From assembly GCF_000473325.1 (NCBI RefSeq), contig NZ_AXBI01000019.1:181601-245600 (forward strand): 64,000 bases of DNA, in the 5' to 3' direction. The notes under the pieces are model-generated. The model searched no databases, was not told where the DNA came from, and saw nothing but the letters and a program-made list of their open reading frames with translations. Source of the stretch: Leisingera caerulea DSM 24564 (lineage in GTDB: Bacteria; Pseudomonadota; Alphaproteobacteria; Rhodobacterales; Rhodobacteraceae). This document shows positions 53,710 to 62,872 of this stretch, piece after piece (the first letter of the stretch is position 1; each line of letters opens with the position of its first letter). The position numbers were made by a program, and so were the translations under genes.

Positions 53710-53725
53710 TCAGAAAGGATCCGAT

Positions 53726-54229
53726 ATGAAACCGATGATCACCAGCATCCTGTTTGCCACCGATCTGTCGCATAACTCCACCCTGGCGCTGCGGCATGCC
53801 GCCAGCCTGGCCCATGCGACCGGGGCGGAAATCCATGTGCTGCATGTGAATGAGCCGATTTCCGAGGATGCCCGCATCACCTTTGAGATGTTTGTGCTGA
53901 ACGAAGAGACCCGCAAGTCCGCGGCCCGGCGGCGGCATGAGATGGTCAAGCAGATCCTGGCCGAGCGGCAGGCGCGGTTCTGGGCGTCTTTTGAAGGCGA
54001 CGAGGCCAAGATCCGCGATCAGGTCACCTCTGTCGAGGTGACCGACGGCCACCCGGCAGAGGTGATCCTGCGCCGCTCGGTCGAACTGGGCTGCGATCTG
54101 ATCGTGCTGGGCGCCCATGACCACGGGTTTTCCCACACCTTCCTGGGCACCGTGGCCAAGCGCGTCCTGCGCCGGTCGCAGATCCCGACGCTGGTAGTGC
54201 CCTACCAGAACGGCGAAGACGAGGACTGA
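53726..54229 (+). CDS. Universal stress protein (UspA family), TRAP-linked
   Basis: 167 residues from ATG 53726 (AAAGGAT upstream). MITSILFATDLSHNSTLALR at the N-terminus and GAHDHGFSHTFLGTVAKRVL at the C-terminus give the Usp fold with an ATP-type site. The middle is longer than in UspA, with a charged helical insert (RRRHEMVKQILAERQARFW). As with the Usp in the sulfonate operon, it may regulate its TRAP transporter; TeaD is the known precedent. Confidence 0.9.
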   Translation: MKPMITSILFATDLSHNSTLALRHAASLAHATGAEIHVLHVNEPISEDARITFEMFVLNEETRKSAARRRHEMVKQILAERQARFWASFEGDEAKIRDQVTSVEVTDGHPAEVILRRSVELGCDLIVLGAHDHGFSHTFLGTVAKRVLRRSQIPTLVVPYQNGEDED

Positions 54230-54270
54230 TCCTCCCCGCGGGCGGCAGCCCCCTGGCCGCCTGCGAAAGG

Positions 54271-54308
54271 CCATCCCTGCAGAAGGTCTCAACCCTTTGC
54301 AGGGATGG
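54271..54308. terminator. Convergent hairpin Usp / M81 gene
   Basis: 11-bp stem CCATCCCTGCA (54271-54281) and TGCAGGGATGG (54298-54308), loop 16 nt that contains the stop codon of the leftward M81 gene. Located between two converging genes. Confidence 0.55.
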
Positions 54309-55788
54309 TTCTGACGTCCGGGTGCAGGTTTTCGTAGGGGAAGGTTCCCAGATCGCAGGGAAACACACCGGGAGCGGCAACCGGATAGACCGCGCTGGCA
54401 ACGGGCTCGAAGTCGGCGCGGAAATGGGCGGTGCTTTTCACGCAGACCGTGCGGTATGCGGCGGGGTCCAGTCCGATATGGGTGAAATGCGCCAGATCCA
54501 GGCATTGGTTGCGGATACTGGTGACGACAAGGGTGATACCCGCCTGTGTCCCGTGCAGTTTCAACACCGCCGTGAGGCCCAGCGTCGCGGTCCCGCCGCC
54601 GTACATTTCCCCGGTGTAACGGCAGCTGCCGCCGCCTAGCGCAACCACCTGAAATTCAGCGTCAAACGGCTGGTCTCCCGCCGCGCCGGAACGCCCGCCA
54701 AGGGCGATGCGGAAGACGCTGCCCTGTCCCGCCTCATGCGCCGCTGCGGCGGCCTGGGGATCATGGAACAGGCCCATCAGCACGTCTTGCGCTCCGGCGT
54801 TTGCCAGCGCCGCCAGCAGCCCGGTGGTGTCAGAGGTGCCGCCCGCGCCGGGGTTGTCCTGCACGTCGGCCAGCACCACCGGCTTGCGCGTGCGCGGCTG
54901 GCAGGCGGTCTCTGCCGCTTGTCCGGGCGTCAGCATCGGGTGGTCCGAGTGCGCTTCCATCCTTTCGAACAGTCCGGCGATATGGTCCGCCGCCCGCGCT
55001 GCGGCGGCGGCAGCCCGGGCATAGGCGACGCAGGAGGGCCGGGTGTCCGGGAAATCCGCCGCGGTGAACCCCAGCGCGATGTCCGCCAGAACACCCGCCT
55101 GTTCCAGCGGCGGCAGCGCGTCATAGAGCTCCCGCCCCGGTGTGGCGCCGGTATACTGCGCGTGCAGCGGGATCAGGTAGTCCATCTGCCGGAATGCCTT
55201 GTGCAGCGTCCCGCCCGCCAGCAGGTGCCGCAGCACCGGCACGCAGCGGGCACCGGTTTCGGCCATATCCAGATGCGGATAGGTGCGGTAGATCGCGATG
55301 TAGTCTGCCAGCTCCACCGAGGCGGCTGAAATATTGGCGTGCAGGTCGAGACTGACCGCGATGGGCAGCCCCGGCCCGGCCCAGGCGCGCAGCCGCCGCA
55401 GGATTTCGCCTTCGCCGTCCGGGTGGCTTTCGGTCACCATCGCCCCGTGCAGATCAAGAAAGATGCCATTGAGCGGCCCGGCAGCGTGCAGCCCGTCCAG
55501 GATCTTGGCGCAGATGGTGTCAAATGCGTGATCGGTCACATGCGCCGAAGGTTCCGCCGCGCACCACAGGATGGGGGCCAGCTCCATCCCGGCTTCCTCC
55601 GCCGCCTTGGCAAATCCCGCGATGGGCAGGTTCATGCCGCGGGTTTCGCGGATCACCGCGTCCCCGTCCAGCATGGCGGGCCAGGAATCCGCCATCTCGA
55701 ACTCTGCCAGCCCGGCCTTGGTGGTGCCGAAGCAGTTGGTTTCATGCTGAAAGCCTGCAATGGCGATCCGCGGTTTGGCCTGCATCAA
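54289..55788 (-). CDS. M81-family metallopeptidase (MlrC-like)
   Basis: 499 residues. The family is named after MlrC (microcystinase C) but most members act on unknown small peptides or amides. N-terminal GFQHETNCFGTTKAGL (zinc His), FLDLHGAMVTES and VSLDLHANIS are the conserved metal-binding and catalytic segments, and VVLADVQDNPGAGGTSDTT heads the C-terminal domain. No signal peptide, so cytoplasmic. It overlaps the amidohydrolase gene by 4 bp and ends an operon with an Opp-like importer, which suggests intracellular hydrolysis of what is imported. Microcystin as substrate is not implied. Confidence 0.9.
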   Translation of the reverse strand: MMQAKPRIAIAGFQHETNCFGTTKAGLAEFEMADSWPAMLDGDAVIRETRGMNLPIAGFAKAAEEAGMELAPILWCAAEPSAHVTDHAFDTICAKILDGLHAAGPLNGIFLDLHGAMVTESHPDGEGEILRRLRAWAGPGLPIAVSLDLHANISAASVELADYIAIYRTYPHLDMAETGARCVPVLRHLLAGGTLHKAFRQMDYLIPLHAQYTGATPGRELYDALPPLEQAGVLADIALGFTAADFPDTRPSCVAYARAAAAAARAADHIAGLFERMEAHSDHPMLTPGQAAETACQPRTRKPVVLADVQDNPGAGGTSDTTGLLAALANAGAQDVLMGLFHDPQAAAAAHEAGQGSVFRIALGGRSGAAGDQPFDAEFQVVALGGGSCRYTGEMYGGGTATLGLTAVLKLHGTQAGITLVVTSIRNQCLDLAHFTHIGLDPAAYRTVCVKSTAHFRADFEPVASAVYPVAAPGVFPCDLGTFPYENLHPDVRTIPAKG

Positions 55789-57410
55789 TTCTGCTCCTGC
55801 GCCCAGACGGTCCGCCCGCGGCGGATGGTGCGGGTGACTTTGGTGGTGTCGATCAGGTCCGGATCGTCAAGCGGATTGCGGTTCAGCACCGCAAAATCCG
55901 CCAGTTTGCCGGGTTCGATGGAACCGCGGGTGTCTTCCTGAAACACCTGCCAGGCGGCCTCGATGGTCTGGGCGCGCAAGGCTGACAGGGTGCTGATCCG
56001 CTGCGCCTCGCCCAGCCGCCGTCCGCTGGCGGTCAGCCGGTTCACCGCGCAATGGGCCAGGTGGATCGGCCGCGTCGGCGTGACGGATGCGTCGTTGTGG
56101 ATGGTGTAGCGCACGCCGTAACGCTCAGCCGAGGCGCAGGGGGAAATCCGTTCCGCCCGCTCCGGCCCCAGGAAGGTATCGTAATGGCGGTCGCCCCAGA
56201 AATGCACATGTGCCGGGAAGAAACTTACGGTGATGCCGAGCTTCGCCATCTGCTGCAATTGGTCGTCGCGCAAGGCTTGCCCGTGGATGATGGTGTGGCG
56301 GTGATCGGCGCGCGGGTTGTCCTTTAGCGCCGCCGCCACCGCGTCGATGAACATCTGCGCACCTGCGTCGCCGTTGCAGTGGCAGTGGATCTGAACGCCC
56401 AGATCATGCAGTTTTTTCACCTCGCGCCGGTGTTCGGCAGCATCCGCATAAGGCATCCCGCAGGGGTGCGCCGGATCCACCGGCTTGTGGTAAGGCGCGC
56501 TGAGCAAGGCGGTCTGCAATTGGAACGCCCCGTCGGTGAACAGCTTGCGCGGCCCAAGAGTGAAATGCGGGTTGCCAGGCCACTTCAGCGCATCCGGGCC
56601 GCGGCTCAGCTCAGGCTCCAGTTCCCCGATTGGCAGCAGCATCAGGTCATAGCCGGGGTCCTGATCGGCTGGCAGCGAGGCGAAATGCTCCAGCATCGCC
56701 CGCGTGGCCCAGGCGTTCTGGGCGTAAGTGACGCCATGCGCCAGGTATTCATCGCGGCAGCTGTCGAACCCGGCCCAGAACCGTTCGCGGTCAATCAGGA
56801 AATCGGTATCGCCCATCTCTCCCATCGCTGACAGGCCTTCGATCAGCCCGGTCAGCGCGCCGGTCTCCGGGTTGCGTCCAAATCGCCCGCCCAGAGGGTC
56901 CGGCGTGTCGCGGTTCACGCCGTGGCGCTTCAGCGCCAGCGAGTTTGCAGATCCGTTGTGGCCTGAGGCATGGATCACCCAGATGGGATGTTCGTTTGAG
57001 ACATTGTCCAACTCGGCGCGTGTGGGCATCCTGCCCTCGGCAATGGCGGTATTGTCGAACAGCACCCCCATCACCCATTCCCCCGCAGGGGTTTCCGCTG
57101 CTTTGGCCCGCAGCCGGTCCAGCGCGGTGGGGATGTCAGGGCAGTCGCCACTGGGGGCAGAGGCGAGGTTGACCCGGAACAACCGGATGAAGCCGGGATC
57201 GGGGAAATGCCCGTGCGGGTCGATGAAGGCGGGGATCAGGGACTGGCCTTGCAAATCCACCTCATGAGTGCCCGCAGGCATCTGCGCGCGCAGTTCACCC
57301 TCGGCGCCAACAGCGCGGATAGCTTCACCTTCGGTCAGCACCGCCTGGGCGCAGGAATTGGCCGCGTCCATCGTCAGGACAGCGCCGTTGAAATACAATG
57401 TGCTGGTCAT
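55785..57410 (-). CDS. YtcJ-like metal-dependent amidohydrolase
   Basis: 541-residue amidohydrolase 3 family protein (YtcJ/NfdA group). LIPAFIDPHGHFPDPG contains the metal-binding HxH-type site, GVLFDNTAIAEGRMPTRAELD and WVIHASGHNGSANSLAL are typical, and HCNGDAGAQ and HNDASVTP carry later metal or catalytic residues. Family members hydrolyse N-formyl or N-acyl amides and cyclic imides; the substrate here is unknown. It follows the ATPase gene by 36 bp in the same operon. Confidence 0.9.
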   Translation of the reverse strand: MTSTLYFNGAVLTMDAANSCAQAVLTEGEAIRAVGAEGELRAQMPAGTHEVDLQGQSLIPAFIDPHGHFPDPGFIRLFRVNLASAPSGDCPDIPTALDRLRAKAAETPAGEWVMGVLFDNTAIAEGRMPTRAELDNVSNEHPIWVIHASGHNGSANSLALKRHGVNRDTPDPLGGRFGRNPETGALTGLIEGLSAMGEMGDTDFLIDRERFWAGFDSCRDEYLAHGVTYAQNAWATRAMLEHFASLPADQDPGYDLMLLPIGELEPELSRGPDALKWPGNPHFTLGPRKLFTDGAFQLQTALLSAPYHKPVDPAHPCGMPYADAAEHRREVKKLHDLGVQIHCHCNGDAGAQMFIDAVAAALKDNPRADHRHTIIHGQALRDDQLQQMAKLGITVSFFPAHVHFWGDRHYDTFLGPERAERISPCASAERYGVRYTIHNDASVTPTRPIHLAHCAVNRLTASGRRLGEAQRISTLSALRAQTIEAAWQVFQEDTRGSIEPGKLADFAVLNRNPLDDPDLIDTTKVTRTIRRGRTVWAQEQN

Positions 57411-57446
57411 GGTCTTTCAGATTTTGAGGGGTTTCGAACGGGGCCG

Positions 57447-58370
57447 TCAGTTTAGCGGTGCCAAGCAGCGCAGGCCGTGGCCGTTTTCGGTCTCCCACCG
57501 CGGGGTTTGCATGCAGATGTCCTGGGCAAACGGGCAGCGCTCGCGGAACTCGCAACCCTTGGGGCGGCGCAGCAGGCTGGGCGGCTCGCCCTTCAGGGCA
57601 ATGCGTTCCAGCCGGGCGTCGGGGTCGGGTTCCGGGTTCGCCGACAGCAGGCAGCGGGTATAGGGATGGCGGGGTTCCTTGAAGATCGCCTCGGTGGTGC
57701 CTTCCTCGACCAGCCGGCCCAGGTACATGATGCCCATCCGGTCGGCCACGTGGCGCACGACGTTCAGGTTGTGGGTGATGATCACCATTGCCAGCCCCAG
57801 CCGTTCACGCAGGTCGTTCATCAGATTCAGAAGCTCCCCCTGCACCGACACGTCCAGGCCCGCGGTGGGCTCATCCGCCAGGATCAGCTTGGGCTCCAGC
57901 GCCAGCGCGCGGGCGACGCCCACCCGCCGCGCCTGCCCGCCCGACAGCTGATAGGGATAGCGGTCGGCGAAATGCGCAGGCAGGTTCACCATCTCCAAGA
58001 GGCGCTTGGCCTCGGCGGCCAGATCGCGGTCCTTCATGCCTTGGATGCGGTAGGGCTCGGTGATCAGGCTGCGGATCGTGAGGCGCGGCGACAGCGAGCC
58101 GACCGGGTCCTGGAACATCATCGCGATGTCCTTGCGCAGGGGGCGCAGTTCCCGTTCCGAGGCGCCGCGGATCTCCCGGCCCTCGAATTTCACAGATCCC
58201 TCCTGCGCCGGCGCCAGCCCGGCAATCGCGCGGATCACCGTGGTCTTGCCGGAGCCGCTCTCGCCCACCAGCGCATAGGTTTCGCCGGGTTCGACGGTGA
58301 AGCTGACACCGGCCAGCACGTTGACCGGTCCATAGCTGGTCTTGAGGTTGTTTACATCCAGCAGGCTCAT
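57447..58370 (-). CDS. ABC transporter ATP-binding protein (OppF type)
   Basis: 307 residues from ATG 58370, which overlaps the preceding gene by 4 bp; the 35-residue extension to 58475 has no homology. Walker A ALVGESGSGKTT (about 34-45), ABC signature LSGGQARRVGVARAL, Walker B LILADEPTAGLD and the C-terminal oligopeptide-transporter domain with cysteines (GCEFRERCPFAQDIC) are present. It energises import of peptides or similar solutes together with the OppD-type partner. Confidence 0.93.
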   Translation of the reverse strand: MSLLDVNNLKTSYGPVNVLAGVSFTVEPGETYALVGESGSGKTTVIRAIAGLAPAQEGSVKFEGREIRGASERELRPLRKDIAMMFQDPVGSLSPRLTIRSLITEPYRIQGMKDRDLAAEAKRLLEMVNLPAHFADRYPYQLSGGQARRVGVARALALEPKLILADEPTAGLDVSVQGELLNLMNDLRERLGLAMVIITHNLNVVRHVADRMGIMYLGRLVEEGTTEAIFKEPRHPYTRCLLSANPEPDPDARLERIALKGEPPSLLRRPKGCEFRERCPFAQDICMQTPRWETENGHGLRCLAPLN

Positions 58371-59347
58371 TCCGCGGCCTCCTTGTGGTTCAGCCAGCAG
58401 GCGGCGTGGTGGCCGTCCTTCAGCTGTGTCAGCGGTGGGACTTCTGCCGCGCAGCGCGGCATGGCCTGGTCGCAACGGTCGCGGAAGATGCAGCCGCCGG
58501 GCAGGTTGGCCAGATCCGGCACCTCGCCCGGGATGGTGGGCAGCACGCGGGCACGCTCCTTGATGTGGCCCGGGTCGCAGTCGATCAGGCGGCGGGTGTA
58601 GGGGTGCTTGGGATCGTGGAAGATCTCGCGCACCTCGCCGCTTTCGACCACGGCCCCCGCATACATCACCACCACCCGGTCGCAGAGTTCTGCAATCACC
58701 CCCAGATGATGCGAGATGAACAGGATGGCGCAGTCGAATTCCTGCTGCAGCTCTTGCAGGCGCTCGATGATCTGCACCTCCAGCGTGGCATCCAGCGCCG
58801 TGGTCGGCTCATCCGCGATCAGCAGGTCCGGTTCCGACATCAGCGCCATGGCGATGGCAATCCGCTGCCGCATGCCGCCGGAGAACTCATGCGGGAACTG
58901 GTCCAGCCGCGCCTCCGGGTCCGGGATGCCGACGGCACCCAGCATCTGCGCGGCGCGCGCCCGTTTCTCGGCCTTGGACGCCTTGGAGCGGTGCTGGATA
59001 TCCAGCATCTGCTGGCCGATGGACAGCACCGGGTTGTGGGTCTGCATCGGGTCCTGGAACACGATGGAAATATCGGCGCCGCGCAAGGCCCGCATCCTGC
59101 GCTCCGGCAGTTGCAGCAGATCGTCCCCCTTGAACCGCACCTCGCCCTGCCGGAACCGGGTGTTCGGGGCGGTCAGCCGCAGGATCGAGGAGATCAGGGT
59201 GGACTTGCCGCATCCCGACTCGCCGACGATGCCGACAATCTCGCCCTTGCGGACGTCGAAGGAGATATCGCGCAAGGCTTTCAAGTCGCCGCGGGCGGTC
59301 TCGTAGTCGACGCTGAGGCGGTCGATTTCCAGAAGCGTATCACTCAT
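58367..59347 (-). CDS. ABC transporter ATP-binding protein (OppD type)
   Basis: 326 residues. Walker A GIVGESGCGKSTL, signature FSGGMRQRIAIAMAL, Walker B LLIADEPTTALD, and the C-terminal iron-sulfur-type cysteine segment GGCIFRDRCDQAMPRC shared with OppD/DppD proteins. It overlaps both neighbouring genes by 4 bp. Second nucleotide-binding subunit of the importer. Confidence 0.94.
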   Translation of the reverse strand: MSDTLLEIDRLSVDYETARGDLKALRDISFDVRKGEIVGIVGESGCGKSTLISSILRLTAPNTRFRQGEVRFKGDDLLQLPERRMRALRGADISIVFQDPMQTHNPVLSIGQQMLDIQHRSKASKAEKRARAAQMLGAVGIPDPEARLDQFPHEFSGGMRQRIAIAMALMSEPDLLIADEPTTALDATLEVQIIERLQELQQEFDCAILFISHHLGVIAELCDRVVVMYAGAVVESGEVREIFHDPKHPYTRRLIDCDPGHIKERARVLPTIPGEVPDLANLPGGCIFRDRCDQAMPRCAAEVPPLTQLKDGHHAACWLNHKEAAE

Positions 59348-60249
59348 CTCTGTTTCCTCAGTTTCGGGTCAACCACGTCACGCAGGGACTCGCCCAGGAA
59401 GGTGAAGCCCAGCGTTGCCAGGATGATCGGCAGCCCGCCGCCCACCACCAGCCAAGGGGTCTGGCGGATCAGCGAATAGCCGTCTTTCAGCAGCGCGCCC
59501 CAGCTTGGCGTCGGCGGTTTCACCCCGAGGCCGAGGAAGGACAGTCCCGCCTCCAGCGCGATCACCGTGGGAATATCCATCGCCGCCAGCACCGCCAGCA
59601 CGCCAACGATGTTGGGCAGCATGTGCACGCCCAGGATGCGTTTCATGCTGGCGCCCATGGAGCGTTCGGCCAGGATAAACTCTGAATTGCGCAAGGTGAG
59701 CGTCTGGGTCCGTGCCACCCGGCCATAGGTCGGGATCGAGGTTGCCATCACCACAAACACCACGGTTTGCAGGCTCGGCCCTACCAGCGCCACCACCGCC
59801 AGGGCAAACATCACCGTCGGGAAGGAGCGGATGGTGTCGAAGAACAGCATCAGCAGGTTGTCGAGCCACTTCGGCCCGTAGCCGGCGATCATGCCCAGCG
59901 TGAGGCCGATGGCCATGGCGCCGAAGACCGCGGGCAGCGCGACTTTCAGCGCAACCTGACCGCCCATCACGACGCGCGAAAACGTGTCGCGGCCCAGCTG
60001 GTCGGTGCCCAGAAGATGCGCGGCGGAGGGGCCTTGCAGGCGGTCCTTGATGTTCATCGCGACCGGATCGTAAGGAACGATCCAGACAGCAAAGATGGCA
60101 CAGAAAACGATGGTGCCGACGATGATCAGCCCCATCAGCCCCAACGGGTCGCGGGCGACGCCGTGGAGGATCTGGCCCAGCTCGGACCGGGATTTGTGGG
60201 TGCGGCCGGGCGCAGCGGCCGGCTGTGTTCCGGATTGAACCTCAGACAT
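59344..60249 (-). CDS. ABC transporter permease (OppC type)
   Basis: 301 residues with about six membrane helices. The segment HLLGTDQLGRDTFSRVVMGG is the OppC/DppC hallmark, and GASMKRILGVHMLPN with AALDIPTVIALEAGLSFLG-like EAA loop residues contacts the ATPases. It overlaps the OppD-type gene by 4 bp and lies 10 bp after the OppB-type gene. Confidence 0.93.
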   Translation of the reverse strand: MSEVQSGTQPAAAPGRTHKSRSELGQILHGVARDPLGLMGLIIVGTIVFCAIFAVWIVPYDPVAMNIKDRLQGPSAAHLLGTDQLGRDTFSRVVMGGQVALKVALPAVFGAMAIGLTLGMIAGYGPKWLDNLLMLFFDTIRSFPTVMFALAVVALVGPSLQTVVFVVMATSIPTYGRVARTQTLTLRNSEFILAERSMGASMKRILGVHMLPNIVGVLAVLAAMDIPTVIALEAGLSFLGLGVKPPTPSWGALLKDGYSLIRQTPWLVVGGGLPIILATLGFTFLGESLRDVVDPKLRKQR

Positions 60250-60259
60250 TACAGTCTCC

Positions 60260-61198
60260 TCAAGCCGCCGTGCGGGCGCGGGGATCGAGCCAGGCGTTGA
60301 TCAGGTCAGCCAGCGCGGTGGACACCACGAACAGGCCGGTCGAAATCAGCACCGATCCCATCACGATCGGGTAGTTGCGGGTGGTGATGCTGTCGATCAC
60401 CAGCTTGCCCAGGCCGGGGCGGGCAAAGACGATCTCGGCAAAGACGGCGGAGCTGAGCAGAAAGCCCATGCCGACGCCGATTACCGTGACCACCGGCAGG
60501 ATGGCGATGCGGAGCGCATAAACCATCACAACGCGGCGTTCATGAATGCCGAAGGCGCGGGCGGTGCGGATGTGGCTCTCGCCCATCACCTCCAGCATCG
60601 AGGCGCGCACCAGCCGGGCGATATAGCCCACCCAGCTGAGACCGATGGCAAAGGCGGGCAGCACCAGGTGATTGAGGCGGTCCCAGAAACCTTCGCCTGC
60701 GCCGATGGCCGGGAACCATTGCAGGTGCACCGCAAAGATCAGCAGCGACAGCAGCGCGACGACAAAGGCGGGCGCGGCGACGAAACTGACGGAAATGGCG
60801 GCTGTGATCCGGTCGATCACCGTATTGGGATGCGCAGCCGCATATGCGCCAAGCGCAATGCCAAGCGTGGCGGACCAGGTGATCGACCCCAGGATCAGCC
60901 ACAGTGTGTGAGGCAGCTGCTGGAATACAATCTCGGTCACCGACCGGCCCGAGAACACATCAATCCCCAGATCGCCCTGCATCAGGTTGCCATAGAAGAT
61001 CAGCAGCTGTTTCCAGATCGGCTGATCCAGCGCCAGCTCTGCCGTCAGCCGCGCCTGCAGCTCTGGCGTGGCGCGCGGGCCCAGCATGATCTGGACCGGA
61101 TCGCCGGGGACGGCGCGGATCATCAGGAACATGACGGTGACCGCCACGATCAGGATCAGCAGTGCCAGCCCGAACCGCCGGGTTGCATAAAGTAACAT
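60260..61198 (-). CDS. ABC transporter permease (OppB type)
   Basis: 312 residues from ATG 61198 (MLLYATRRFGLALLILIVAV); earlier starts give a hydrophilic extension. Six membrane helices. N-terminal domain RAVPGDPVQIMLGPRATPE and EAA-type loop VRASMLEVMGESHIRTARAFG are those of OppB/DppB. The tandem hairpins between this gene and the binding-protein gene may reduce its expression relative to the binding protein. Confidence 0.93.
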   Translation of the reverse strand: MLLYATRRFGLALLILIVAVTVMFLMIRAVPGDPVQIMLGPRATPELQARLTAELALDQPIWKQLLIFYGNLMQGDLGIDVFSGRSVTEIVFQQLPHTLWLILGSITWSATLGIALGAYAAAHPNTVIDRITAAISVSFVAAPAFVVALLSLLIFAVHLQWFPAIGAGEGFWDRLNHLVLPAFAIGLSWVGYIARLVRASMLEVMGESHIRTARAFGIHERRVVMVYALRIAILPVVTVIGVGMGFLLSSAVFAEIVFARPGLGKLVIDSITTRNYPIVMGSVLISTGLFVVSTALADLINAWLDPRARTAA

Positions 61199-61238
61199 GG
61201 CCGCATGGCCCCCTTGTCTTCGCTGTGCGGATGAAAAC

Positions 61239-61301
61239 GGCACGGCTGCGCCGCATTATGCAGCCGTGCCAAGTCAGGCCCGGCGGGAGGACCGGGCCTG
61301 A
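61239..61301 (-). terminator. Two tandem hairpins between binding-protein and permease genes
   Basis: Hairpin 1: TCAGGCCCGG (61274-61283) with CCGGGCCTGA (61292-61301). Hairpin 2: GGCACGGCTGC (61239-61249) with GCAGCCGTGCC (61260-61270), followed on the minus strand by GTTTTCATC. Both are perfect. They lie directly after the substrate-binding-protein gene and probably attenuate transcription or protect its mRNA. Confidence 0.7.
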
Positions 61302-61309
61302 GGGGAGTG

Positions 61310-62872
61310 TCAGGCCTTGCCGAAGTAGCGCAAGAGCGCCAGCCCGTCGGGCCTCAATGCAGGCACTACTCCGGCGGAATGCACCACTGGCGTCGCCTCA
61401 TGGGTCAGGAAACGGTAGGCCCCGCTTTCCTCCATCAGGTCCTGCGCCCGCCGGTACATCTCGTCCCGCTTGGCCTGGTCGGTCAGCTGCGCGGCCTCGG
61501 CATGGATCTTGTCGAACTCGTCGTTGCTGAACTGTTCCCAATTCCAGTGGCCGACCTGTTCGGTGGTGAACCAGGAAGTCGCGTAATACGGGTCCGGGGT
61601 CATCGAGTAGCGGTTCAGCACCAGCTGCAGATCCTCGTTATCCGCGCTGGCCCAGAAGGCGCCGGATTCCAGCACGTTCACCTCTACCGTGATGCCGATC
61701 TGCGCCAGTGTCGCCTGGATCACCTGCGCCGCGGTGGTGAAGGTGGTTTTGTTCAGCGTGTCGAGCTTCAGCGTGACGTTGGTTTCACCGGATTCCGCCA
61801 ACAGGTCCGCGGCCTTGGCAAAATCCGCTTGCGGCGGCACCAGCGATTGCGGTCGGTTCCCGACCAGACCCGGTGCGATGATGCCGGTGGAGGGTTCCAC
61901 GGCGCCGAAATAGGCCGCTTCCAGGACCGAGGGCACGTCGATGGCATGCTGAATCGCCTGGCGCAGTTTTTTGTTCTGCAGTTTGGGGTGATCCAGGTTC
62001 ATGCCCAGCCAGGCGTAATAGAGTGACGGGTACTCCAGCAGCGTGCCGCCGTTCGGCACCCCGTCCCGGTAGCGCGCGACCGAGCCGAGTGAGACGCGGG
62101 TAAAGTCCAGTTCTCCGGCCTCGAATGCGATCTCGGCGGTGTTCTCGTCGTCGATCGGCAGGATCTCGATCGTGTCCCAGGCGGGGGCTTCGCCCTTCCA
62201 GTCCGGGTTGCGCTTCAGCACGGTCTTTTCCTTGGGCGACCAGCTGTCGCGCAAGTAAGGGCCGGATTCTGCCAGCGGATCGGTTGTTGCCTTGCCGCCT
62301 GCGGCCTCCCAGGCCTTTTTGGACACGATATTGCCGGTGATATAGGGCAGCGCGATGCTCCACAGCGGGGCAAACGGCTCTTTCAGCACGATGGTGCCTT
62401 CACGCTCGCTGGTCACCTCGACATGGCTTAGCGGGCCCATGTCAGGTTTGTTCGGGCTTTCGGTCTCTTCCGCAACGATCCGCTCAAAGCTGAATTTCAC
62501 GTCTTCGGCGGTCATTGCGCCGAAGCCGTTTGTGAACCCGATGTCATCGCGCAGTGCGAATTTGATGTGGGTTTCGTCGCCTTGCTCGATCATCGCGGCA
62601 GCGTCCATCTGCCAGTCCCATTCGCGGCCCGGCTTATACTGGATCAGCTTGTTGTAGATCGAGGCATGGATCTCCTCGTCGATCACACCCTTGGAAAAGG
62701 CCGGGTCGATGCTTTGCAGGTCGCCATAGGAGCGCACCCGCAGGGTACCGTCCGCGGTTGCCATCGCGCGGCTGCCCAGGCCCATCGGCAAGACGGCGGC
62801 CGCCCCCAGCGCGGTGGCGCCCTTCAGAAAATTGCGCCGTCCCACCGGCGCCTTGGTCCATTCGATCCTCAT
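61310..62872 (-). CDS. ABC transporter substrate-binding protein (family 5, peptide/opine type), Tat-exported
   Basis: 520 residues from ATG 62872 with GGGAGGA upstream. Twin-arginine signal VGRRNFLKGATALGAAAV (about 10-27). Mature protein is an SBP family 5 (DppA/OppA) protein: GTLRVRSYGDLQSIDPAF, VKFSFERIV, and WDTIEILPIDDENTAEIAF. The Tat signal is less common for DppA-like proteins. First gene of the operon SBP-OppB-OppC-OppD-OppF-amidohydrolase-M81. The substrate is presumably a peptide or N-acyl compound then hydrolysed by the last two enzymes. Confidence 0.93.
   Translation of the reverse strand: MRIEWTKAPVGRRNFLKGATALGAAAVLPMGLGSRAMATADGTLRVRSYGDLQSIDPAFSKGVIDEEIHASIYNKLIQYKPGREWDWQMDAAAMIEQGDETHIKFALRDDIGFTNGFGAMTAEDVKFSFERIVAEETESPNKPDMGPLSHVEVTSEREGTIVLKEPFAPLWSIALPYITGNIVSKKAWEAAGGKATTDPLAESGPYLRDSWSPKEKTVLKRNPDWKGEAPAWDTIEILPIDDENTAEIAFEAGELDFTRVSLGSVARYRDGVPNGGTLLEYPSLYYAWLGMNLDHPKLQNKKLRQAIQHAIDVPSVLEAAYFGAVEPSTGIIAPGLVGNRPQSLVPPQADFAKAADLLAESGETNVTLKLDTLNKTTFTTAAQVIQATLAQIGITVEVNVLESGAFWASADNEDLQLVLNRYSMTPDPYYATSWFTTEQVGHWNWEQFSNDEFDKIHAEAAQLTDQAKRDEMYRRAQDLMEESGAYRFLTHEATPVVHSAGVVPALRPDGLALLRYFGKA

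Noticed and set aside
54289..55788. Microcystin degradation (mlr) cluster
   Set aside because: Only the MlrC-like family is present; mlrA, mlrB and mlrD are absent, and M81 proteins are widespread in non-degraders.
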